Shown here piece by piece: positions 37,001 to 49,000 of a DNA stretch of 64,000 bases (within the stretch, counting starts at the first letter, position 1; each line of letters starts with the position of its first letter). Source of the stretch: Hyposmocoma kahamanoa (lineage: Eukaryota > Arthropoda > Insecta > Lepidoptera > Cosmopterigidae). The notes under the pieces were generated by a model that ran no database searches, was not told where the DNA came from, and saw nothing but the letters and a program-made list of their open reading frames with translations. The DNA is taken from NCBI RefSeq assembly GCF_003589595.1, contig NW_020653750.1, positions 7,258,879 through 7,322,878 on the forward strand, given 5' to 3'. Position numbers and translations under genes: made by a program.

Positions 37001-40000
37001 TTTCCAAGTCGGACAGCAGCGAAGTACGTATGTAAATTTAGGAACGAAAAGGCAATATTTTAAAATACAGATGGCGTATTGGGCGCCTAGGCTCAGGAGC
37101 CTATTTGTACATGAGTTGAACTTTGAGATTGAATTTTGGAAAAAGGCTGGAATTGAGTCATAGAATATAGGTGCACCTAGGAGGCCCCTGTATCCCTGTT
37201 GAGATAAGAGCGAGGGATGTGTAGTTCGCATTTATCAAAATTTAATGGGAGGCCAATGGTGTTAAAACTGTTGATGATTTGGTTAAGGTCCAAAAGTACG
37301 ATGTTTGCAGGGCCTCCTAGGGTTCCATCATCTAGGTACCAGTCGTTACGATTTGAATGTACATTTTGGATGATGGGATGGTTGGCGTGACAGAAGATGG
37401 CAGAACCCATAGAATCGCCTTGCTGACAGCCCACAGCAGATGATAGTTCATTGGCCCTATAATCCTTATTGACCGAATTAAAAGCGTTTTTGACGTCGAT
37501 CTTGAGCAGCACCTTATCCCCGAGTTTTTGTGAAGGTAGGTACGAAGAGCATGAACAGCTGCTGCGGAACCGCCCTTAATGCCGAAACCGAGCTGAACGA
37601 GCATAATTCTGATACTGAGGTTGCGAGAGATTTGCCGAAGGCATAATTTTGACGCGATGCGTGTCATTGTGCTGCCTATGGCAATCGGCTTAACGCCACC
37701 ATCCTTTTTAGTTAGGGCTATTAAATGTGCACCGTAAAGGATGGGGACTATCTCCGCGTGCACATCGCCGAGCGATGGCGAAGTCAGGTCTTTCAGGTAT
37801 TGAGGTGATAACCCGTCGAGACTTGCAGCGTAACCGGGCGTAAAGGACAAACTGCCCGATAAGACGTCCTTTTCGTTGAATTGAAGGTATGAATTTGGAG
37901 GGCAGGGTGGATCCAAACAGTGTCCGGGTTGTCAGGTGAGATGACGTCGTGGGAGAAGAGAAGCCGTGCTGCACCTTTGAGATCGCCGTCGTTAATTTTG
38001 TTTTCAATCCTTCTGGATAAGCTAATATCAGGGGAACTGTGAGAAGAAACGGAAGAATGGAGCGGGGGACAAGAGCAGTTATTTTTAATTTTTGGTGTCA
38101 GTGTGGAACCGCCGTCAGCCGAGATATTGACCATCTTGTAGGCAAAGGACAGGAGATGTTGCCAACAGTCAGGGTCGTTATGTCTGACGCAATTTTGCAG
38201 GGCGAGGGAAAGAGCATCAGCGACTGAGATCCTAGCACCTCGTGGAATCCTTTTTATTACTGGTGTATGATGCTTGTGCTCACTGAGTAGGATGTGGAAT
38301 GGAGTATTTTGTGCTGACGCTGTAGTGGGGAGTGACGGGAGAGGCGAATTGACTATATTAATATAACATACACGCTCAACACAGCTTTGCACTAGGGAAA
38401 CTCTGTGTCGCGGGTGCCATGGACACACATAGACAACCACTAATTACACCCAAACTCACGAGAGAAATAAATGTAGGCCATACAAATATTTCTCCCGGGC
38501 CGGTAATCGAACCTAGGACCTCTGCGTGGCAGTCCGGCATGGTAACCGTTCGGCCACAGAGGCAGTTTATAATATATAATACTAGGGTAAATGAGACGGT
38601 GTGCACTTTACCTTGATTGATGTGCAGGCCTTTCGGAAATTGCCGAAGCAAATCGCGCACTCTGTGGTCTCCCATGGTGTCTCTCGGACTTACTTGGTAC
38701 TTGGTGCAACGGGCTGGTATCCGCAACTCGACGACAAAGCGCCTATTTTGCGTGTGTCTCTCGGACTTATTTAAAATCTAACATTTCGTAACGGCTAAAA
38801 AAACACATAAAGATTATTAAAAACAAAACACTTAACTTGTCATAAACAAAATACTCAGATCACTTTTAAACACGAATAATTACACTACAAAATAAGAAAT
38901 AAGATTAAGAAAAAATCAGCATCTTGGGCTTAGATCTTGGAACAAGTTCGCAAGACAAGTGACAAAAGGAGGCGCAGAACTTGATTTTCGTTTTATGCGC
39001 AGGGGTTTGAAGTAGTCGCCTTGAAGATTGTGTCAACATTGTCGCGGTTGCAAACTGGGACGCAGCCCGAGACACTTGTAACGCTGGATGAAGAGACGCG
39101 CAATCGCACAAACAATTAGGTTTTCCGTACGCCTTGTGGCTGTCACGCCGATGAGCCTGTACAAGCGCTAAAACGCCACGATTAATTTCCTAATTGGAAA
39201 TAGGAGATCAGTTGCTTCAAAGCATGCAACATTTTAATTTTAAACGTTTTGTTCAAATATTTTTAATTACGGAGAAAATCTTACCTATTTTTGTCGCCGA
39301 GCAGATGATTCTTTTTTTTGTTGGAAAGAGAGTACCTCAGTCTTGGTTCGATTTCAATTTTAAGAAAATATTCCTAATCTAACGTTGGCAAGCTAGGGGA
39401 TGAATACGGTTTCGCGCACTTTCTAGTAACCGATTTCAAAACTTGGCAAATGGATGTAATTCCACGAAATTTTGAGGTAGGTTTTTTATGTCTGAGCCAA
39501 CAAGTACTTAGTGCCGCAAAAATTTTGTACACTTGTTTGGTTATGTAGTATTTTGATTTATTTGATGTATTTTAATATAGGTAATGGTTTCTTGTCGTGA
39601 AGGGCAGAAACTAAGAGTGCACGAGGAAATCCACTAACAAAAAGAAATGGCGAGGTATCGTAGGTCGTGGCACATCACCCTTTAACGAACATGCTCCGAG
39701 ATATCTGTGATACCACAATCGCTATATCGAGATTGCCATTAAAAAAGAACAAAATATCGACTAAACATATACCTACTCCATTGAAAAATATTTTATAACC
39801 ATTACCTAATAATAATTAAATACGCGGGAATATACCGCCAATAGTGATATATCGCCTAGTATGAAATTTCATTAATAAACAAAAAATACAGTCGTCAATC
39901 TTTAAATTTGTCCTGAACGCCGTCGTAAACCTTCGACAAACTGTTTTAATCAACGTCGTAAAATGAAAAATGTTAGATAAACAAAACCGCATAAATAAGA

Positions 40001-43000
40001 GAAGTCTAAATGTTTGGCCGCACGTCCAAAACATAAAACTCTTTTTTCTCACAGATGACAGCTGAAATATTTATCGCGGTTGTGAAAATGTGCGCTTATT
40101 ATTCTATAAATATATCGAGTATAGCTATGGTGTACACTTTTTATGGTATTGTGTACTTTACAAGTCTTTTTTATGACATCAAGTAACGGGACGAACAAGT
40201 CGTACGCCTGGTGTAAACGTAGGATCGCAAAGATCTGATTGGAAATGCACTGCGCCCGTCACCCTGAGGCATAAGTTAACAAGTTTCATGTGTTGTGAAA
40301 TTTTTCCCCATTTTGTACCCTTAGCCTTAAAACTAACAGTAATGCTCACATGACTGCTCGGCAGTAGAAATAAGTAAGGTGACAGTACTGCCCAAGACGA
40401 ACTCTTTCACAACGAGCTCTACTGCTACTGTAGGTTTCCCTAGTGCGAGGCGGTGAGTGTGTGCGTGGGAAAAAAAAACTCTGCCGCTTCTATTGCGAAC
40501 GGTCCAATAACGGACCTTTAAAAAGTGAAAAATAATTTCTTTGAATACTAAATTAATGAATCGTTGGATAAATTCGTCAACAGATGTGAAGTTTTGAGTA
40601 AGCACAAAAACCAAAATTACTAGAAACAATTATTTGACAACCTATGATTATACCTTTATTTTTTAGCCTAAAAGACGGTCAAATTATATTTTAAGTTTTA
40701 ATTGCCGACTATTACTGTTGAAGACATTGACTTACAATAAGTCAATGGTTGAAGAGTAAAAAAGGGATTTCGTCAAGAACTGCTTTGATTTGTCACAAAG
40801 TTATATAATATATTTAACATTTTATTTATTTATTTTTTTATTTTTTATTTAATAGTTTATTGTACAGGAAAAATACAACAAGTCACAAATTTTATTTAAA
40901 CGCTCAGTTTTAGCTCACCCTTGTTACATGATATCCTTTCACAAATTTAACTACAGATTCTGAGAATGTTTGCTATGTTAACCAGCGAACATAGCTACTA
41001 GCCATCTCGAACACCACAGCTTTTATACAAACAAAAAACCGCAGTTGGTTTATGCATTCGGGAGCTATGATGCCACAGACAAATACACACGCTCAAGAAG
41101 ACAGACAGACAACTACGCCAAACTTATATCACTCATTTATGGTTCTGGATTAAAAATAGTCTACCACCTACGTATATCCTTAGACTGTATATCTTTTTTA
41201 CTATTTAAAAAAAAAATAAGTACACATTTGATCTCCATATCCCCTGATGGAAAGTGATGATGGAGTCGACTATGGAGCGTTTGGTAGGAGTAGAGCTCCT
41301 TGTGAAAGAGTTCGTCCAGGGAAATACAGTTACCTGTTTCTGCCGCCAAGCGGTTTTGACGAGTAGGGATGCTGGTGAAATTACAGGCACATGGGACTTT
41401 TCAACTTATGTCTCAGGTTGACCGGCGCAGTGGCAGTACCTCTCAGACCAATGAGATTTATAGCTCTCAGTGGCACTGCAACTGTAATGGACAAGCGTGT
41501 CGCTTACCACCAGGCGCACGACTTGTTCGTCCTATCACTTAGTATCATAAAAAAGAGCATCCACGTCTAAATAATGCCCATTCACTCTTGCCTTGCAAAA
41601 GACCTTATTATACCGTTCTGGGAACAAGTCTGCAGGCAGGGAATTCCGCTCCATAGCCATTCGCCATATAAAAGTAAGAACGAACCACTTCGTGCGAATC
41701 TTTGGAATATCTACAATATAGGAGTGGAATCCCAACCTACGTCTAATGGTTCCAAGAAAATAGTTGATAATTGAAAACTTAAAAGTATACTCACGAGTTT
41801 TGTCCACCATTTTGAACATATGATTGAAGTGTACGGAGGAAGCGTGTCAGGATTGCAATTTTAATTTTACGTGTCCCTAAAGCAATTATTATTAAAAAGT
41901 CAAGTACATGTTTTACGCCTAGGTACACACCTATATTCTATTATTGAACGTGCCAACAAACAAATAACGTAATCATTACCTTAAATCTAGAGGGCTACGT
42001 TCCGATATATCAATAACGTACTTACAATATTTGCTGTTGATTTGTACCTTCCATCACAATTTTATGTTTCCTTGAGGATATCAATAATAAATTGCTATTT
42101 TTGAGAAGAAATTAATAAGAAATTCATCATTTCATTCGTCATCGAATGATGTGATGATAGGTGCATAATTAATATGAAATAAAATAATCTATTCTGATTT
42201 ATTCTTAGCTAATATATAACTTGCTTAGTTATAGATTTATAAATGCACGCAATTTCCCTACTTACAGTTCAAGGTAGGTACTTACTACCGTGCTAAATAT
42301 TTTACCATCGCAGCACACTTTACTCAATTTAACACCGGATATTGGAAAATTGATAAAGATAATAAAATTCGTTGATCAAGGGCGTAAATAAAAAATGAGA
42401 AGCGTGATTAACGAGGTCATTACGATAACGAGACCCACGGCCTATAAACACTCATTTTTAGAATAATGTAATCAAATAAGGTTTTTTTATGATATCTAGT
42501 AACGGCACGAACAAGTCATGCGCCTGGTGGTAAGTGACTCTTGTCTTTAATCCTTGCACTGTCACTCAAGCTTTAAATCGTAAATACCTAAAGGCACTGC
42601 TACTGCGCCCGTCAACCTGAGACATAATTGGACAAGTCCCTTGTGCCTGTAATTTCACCCTTTTTACGCATTAATGCTCGCATTACTGTTTTGCTGCAGA
42701 AATAGGTAAGATGGCAGTACCTCTCAAGAAGAACCCATTCACAAGGAACTCTAATGCTACAGCGCTGCTGCTAAGGACTTCCGCGAGAGCGACAAAAAGC
42801 GCGAGATCTCTATGCGAGACTCAGCAGTATCTCGCGCCTTATGTCGCTCTCGCGCTAGTCGCGTCCTGTCGTGCTAGCCCTTCAGATCGCCTGTCTGTAT
42901 GTCTGATCCCTTTCTCTCATTCGTTTTATGCACCACATAAAAAATACAAAAGCACTCCAGCATCGAGATATTTCTATTAAAAGCGTTCTAACGTTTATAT

Positions 43001-46000
43001 AACGGGTGAGTGCTCAGAATAAATTTTGGAACTAGTACCACCGTTATGTTTCCACCATTGCACCTCCCTCCAATGGAGTAGAGCCCATTCCCACATTTTT
43101 GGTGGCTGGCATTGTGAGACCACGCGGTCATCACTTTCGTTCCTTCTTCGAACCTGCAAGATGTGGAATAAATCCCTCCAGAAGTATTTTCTTTGCGCTA
43201 TGATATGGGGTTAATCAAAAATCGAGTCAACAGGGCTCTCAAAGGCTGGCAATGCATAGGCAGCTCTTCTGATATTGCGGATGTCCATGGGCGACGATAA
43301 CCACCTCCCTTTAAGTGGTTCGTCGGCTCGTTTGCCTCCTATTTAAAAAACCAGTTAAAAATCAGTGTGAGCATTGCAACTTTCAACTATATACTGTTTT
43401 CAACCATTAAAAATTAAATAATAATGGAAATATACCTGCTAATTAGTCATTTCCGTAAGAAATACATTTTTTAAGCAGCATTTTTGTAGTTGTCACCATT
43501 TCGTTTATGCGAGACTCAGCAGCCTTAACTAGGCAGCCACCAGTAATTACACAACACGAAAAAGAACCACCTATAAAAACCCCTTTCATTGCCTGTTTCT
43601 AACCTCGGTAACTTAATATTTTCTCTGACCTCAATCGATTCTAACAAATAAGTTTAAAATTCAAGATGAAAATATAAATAGCCAAGAGGAACAGCACGTC
43701 TTAGGCCCAATTTATATTGCGTCGGAACGGAATGGAAGCGAATTTTTGTAACGATATTGTACATAGCATAATGAACTTTTGGTCGTTTGTGTAACGTACA
43801 AAGTAGATACGAGCCAAAATCTTCCGCGAAATGCGCGAGCATTCTCGAGCATGCGCGAGAATTCCGCAGAAGATTTTGACTCGTATCTAGTTTGTACGTT
43901 ACGCAATCAACTATACAGTTCATTATGCTATGTGCAATTACGTTACAAAAATTCGCTTCTATTCCGGTCTATCGCAATATAAATTGAGCCTTATATAGCC
44001 CGATAGGAAAGTCTCCAAATAGTCATTAAGACATATTTATATTTATAGGTGCCTGTTCGAGTAAACTTAAACTAATTTAAGTTACTTCAGGACATATCTT
44101 TACGTTACCAGAAATAAATGTACTGACTACTCGTATATCGTTTTACTTAAGAGCGGAGTTTCCCAAACTTTCTTTTCTTGTAGACCACGTGCCATTTGTT
44201 TTCTATTTTTGTGTAGATCACTTGCTTTTCTTTTAAGTACTTTTTTAGAAATTCTTCAACTTCAAATTCGTTTTTGACAGCTGACACAGTGTTACTCACT
44301 TTCATAAGTTTAACTGTATAAAAGAAACTTTATAAAAAAACACATGTCAAGTTTTATACATTTATATATATAACTTCATTGACTTACAAATAAATTGTAA
44401 GTCAATGTATAACTTGTATCTATTCATATGTATCATGTTTGTCGTAAAATGTTTATTTCATCGCTAATTTATATGAAATTAGAAGAAAGTATTTTGTTTT
44501 TACATTACATAGATATACTAACTGTGTCATGTAGATTATTCCATAATGTTAACCCCAAATTTTGATCACGACCTTCCTAAATGGATCCTACTATCATGGA
44601 CCTACATTAACGTCTCACAGACTTCCAATTTTTTTTCACTGCTATGGACCCAATTTACGCTGGAGTGTAGCCCCTCTCGCAGTCGATATATAACACTTTG
44701 GAAATCATTGGTTTAGAGCTTTCAACATTGCTGGATAAACTTGACGACGTGTATTTGTATCACCACTAAATTTATGAGCAGTTGTCCTAAACTAAATTTA
44801 AATCCCTTGTCCTTTTTTACTAAAGGACAGATACACAGAATTTAGGATGCATTCACGCGAATCGAGGCCATTGACTAGATTAATGGCGGAACATATGGGT
44901 ACGGGATTACAAATGGCCTCTACGTGCTTATCTAACTCCAAAGTTCAGTATTCGGATTTTTTTTGAACTAACACAAAACTTAAATGTGACTATCGTAATA
45001 TCTAACGGAGAGGAGGCCCAAACTCTTTCAAATGTGTAATTTTTCATATATTGAGAAGCTTAGTCCTTCCATTAAGATCTTTATGCATAATAGATGATTT
45101 GATGAAATTACAGGCGCATGAGACTTTTCAACTTATATCTTAGGGTGACCGGCACAGTGGTAGTGCCCCTCAGATCTTTACGATTTAAAGCTCTGAGCGG
45201 CACTGCAACTGTTATCGACAGGCGTGTCACATAACGTGTGGTACGATTGGTTTGTCCCATCCCTTGTTATCACAAAAAAAATATAAATCATTATGTAGTT
45301 TTAAACTAAAGAATTATCTGAATTGTAAATACCAAGTAACAAAAAATCTCCAGGAGCATGACCCAAGCATCTAACACCCAGAATTCTAAACGTTGGATCA
45401 TTGCGGCCTATTATTAAGCACAACAAATCGACGTGTCCAATGATCTTTACGCTAAGTAAATTTTTGGAACGGTCTGGTTTTTATTTTCTTTTTTTTTAAA
45501 TTACATTTTTTTTTTTTTTTTTGCAAATTTTGTTTTTTGTTTCTTTCTTTGTTTTCACAAAATTCGGGGAGCATAATATTAGTAAATAAATATGGCTATT
45601 CACAAAAATATCAGAAAATAAAGTTGGCGTAGTGTTCATTGGAAGTATCGTAATGCTGTAAGAGTACCTTAATTTATAAGTCATTTCATAGTTAATAGTA
45701 CTACTACATTTAGCGTCTCCAGACTCACAAACTCAGTCCATATAAAAGTCCCATACCCAGCAACGGGTATTAAAATTATCTCTCCATAATAAAATTTGCA
45801 CAGAACATGCCATAACATGCAACGTGTACCTTTCCAAAACACCCGTTTAACGACTATCGTACATAATAATCACCATTACACCTTTTGAAACTGAGCTTTA
45901 CTTTCTATGCAGTTTCAAACACATGTGGCGCGATAATCCGCTAACATCCGTGCTTATCTGGTAAACGATGTAGTTATTGAATACCCTCTTATAAAGAAAA

Positions 46001-49000
46001 TTGATGTAAAGCTTTTACTGCTATAAGTGTTGAAGGTTTAATATCTTATTGAATATTAGATTTAGAGAGGTAGAGTAGTGTTGTGTAGTTAGTTGAAAAA
46101 TATATTGTAGTGAATCGCAGCAGTTGCTACAAATTATTTTTTACATACCTATATATTATAGTATTTTTATGTTTAGTTTTATATGTATATTCTAAATTTA
46201 ATTATGATTGTTTTTGGCGCCTTTTCTTATTATTGAGTATTGTTTCTGTTTGTCAGTAGCTGTGCGTTGTTTTCTATAGTGTAAGTACATTTATTGTAGT
46301 TGTACTTGTATTTGTATAATCTTTCATAGATTTCTCATAGATGGCGCTACGGCTAAAAAGTCGTTGAAAAACCAAATACAAAGACACGACGCAAGCACAT
46401 AGAAAAATTCGTGAGGTCCGCTGGTTCGTTCCGTGGCTTAGTTGGTATAGCATCTGCCACGGTATGCTAGAAGACGTCGGTACGAATCCGGCCGGATCGA
46501 AGGAATTCTTTCTGAGTCTTCGATTTTTGTATTAATAATTATAACAAACTAGTGGAGTAATTTTACAAAAAATAATTGAATATCAATTCAATAAAAAATT
46601 AAAATACATATTTAATTACTGATGAAATGTGATTCCGTTTATTTTGCAATTAATTGTTTTGCTGTTTTTCTCACACCATCGAATGGAACAGCCCAATGGG
46701 GGCTAATGTTAGAGACATAATCTATATAACAATAAATACATCTAATGGAACAGCCCCCATTGTTAGAGACATTATCTATATAACAATAAATACAGAATAT
46801 TTTTGGAATATGCGGGGGTTGGCGTTGTACTATTTCAGTTTTCTAATATGTGATTTCAGCGCAAACAAGAGTTGATATTTAAAAGTGATATAACACTTGC
46901 TCACACTTTTTGTTAGCACCCACCCGAACCCACCGATACAGTCCGCTACATATGTAAATAAAAAGTATCAAGAAACACGACGTCAAAAACTGTACGACAT
47001 TATTATTATTAACAAGAGATATGTTTACGTACAGTGAAGAGCTTAATACGCTTTGGATTGTTCTTATTATAATTAGTATAGATTAGTATCTAAACCTGAG
47101 AAACGAGTGCAGACATATTGTTCCTATCCTTATACGACAGAATGCACCGAACTTTCATTCTTTTTCTTTTTAATTGAACCGGGCTTTAACTCTTTCGTTA
47201 TTTTGCTTTCAAAGTAATATATATACTTTATTACGTATATGATATGTTCTACATTATGTTGCATATTGTAAAGCGACGCCGCTCGCCGCTGCTATCTGCA
47301 AATATATATTTTTAAATTTTATGTACAATCACAATATACGTGTATAAATAAATGCAACCTTATTTTCTAAATACTAAGTTTAAGTTACATTGCTCGTTAT
47401 AATGTATCGCAGCGACAATTTTAGGTGACCTTTACTCAGCCATCAAGAGTCTAAAATACGTATTTTACCCTAAAAATTTGCCACATTTCAATAACGACAG
47501 TTACTCAAGAGTGGAACGGTGTCATTTAATTTACCAGATATTTAACCTTAAAATTATATTGAGGAAGCTAATTTGGTATGTTATTTTTTGTTACAGTATG
47601 CACAAACTACTTGTCTGCCGAGTCCGATAAATTGAACAATGATCCAGCCTTCAAGGAAGTTCCTAGTAAGTATAACATTTATATAATTATCTTAAGTAAA
47701 TCATTATTAAAAGTTTGATTTCAATACCCTGGTACGCATATCTGAAACCTAAAACGTACGAGATAGTAAAGGATTTTTTCGGTTTTGAAGTTCTACCGCA
47801 TATGAAGCGTTTTGTTTACAGAATGAATCCCAAAACTTTACAATCCACTGCATCTGTTGCACAGTGTGAAAAATTGTGTTAGTTTATACTATGCGAAGAA
47901 CACAACAAGACCTGTGTTTAGTGTAGAAAAGAGGTATCTGGTTTTTATCATAGTGAACTAAGCAGTATAGTCTTTCTTTTACCCAAGAGAATTTGCTTAT
48001 AGATACCCCGGCCCTATGGGGCCCTAGGGGGCAGAGTCGGGGTTACGTGGGACTGGGCTGAACCCTGAAGGGGAGCAAATACTACGGTCACCCGACTTCA
48101 AATGTAGGGCTCACCGAACACCAGAGGAGCCTTCCATTCTGGGCAAGGAACTCCCCCGTATCCGCTACCCAGAGGCCACGGGGACAACTTCTCCTCAACT
48201 GTAAAGTTCAAAGGATGCTCTCCCAGCCCCCGCGGCGGATCTATTGGTAGGCTCCGCCGCGACACCCTACACGGACCCGTGTGCATTCTCCAAAGAGAGT
48301 TCCTTAGAGAGGATAGGACGAGTGTTAAGCGGTGCAGCCCCGCCAAGTTCGCGGAGTATAGGACGAGCGACAACTACACACCGACAAGTCTCTTCCCCCG
48401 CGACCCTCCTCCACGCATGTGTCCGCGCGGACACGCTCGCCCTAGACCAAGACGAGTCCGCGCGGTACGCCCTCCTCATCGGGCCAGCTTAGCTCCATCG
48501 GCCGGCCCGTGGATTCCTCTTACCTTCACCGTATGATGAAATCGACCACGGCTAATAGAGCTCCCCCCACGACAAGACGGGAACCCATTCGGAGGGGAAG
48601 CAGTACACTGCTTTCCCCAATAATAATAATAATAACGCACACACTCAACATGTCCCCGCAACAGGGAAACTGTGTTGCTTGGACACACACATAGACGACC
48701 ACAAATTACACCCAAACTCACGAGATAAATAAATGTACGCCATACACATATTTCTCCCGGCCTGGGAATCGAACGTAGGACCTCTGCGTGGCAGTCCGGC
48801 ATGGTAACCGTTCGGCCACGGAAGCAGTATAGTCGAATTTAACTCTTAAGTTACAATTAACCTCCAAAACGCAGGATACTCCGGTTATAAAATCTAACTT
48901 AACTAAACTTCGTATTGCTGACGAAATTATACGACGTACTTCTCGAGTGCTCTCCAGCTCAATTGGATCCTCCTATTGATTTGAGGTAGTTTCTGCCTAA

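Noticed and set aside
48098..48802. Several 60-108 codon frames on both strands
   Set aside because: Composition artefacts of the GC-rich LINE 3' end and the adjoining SINE.
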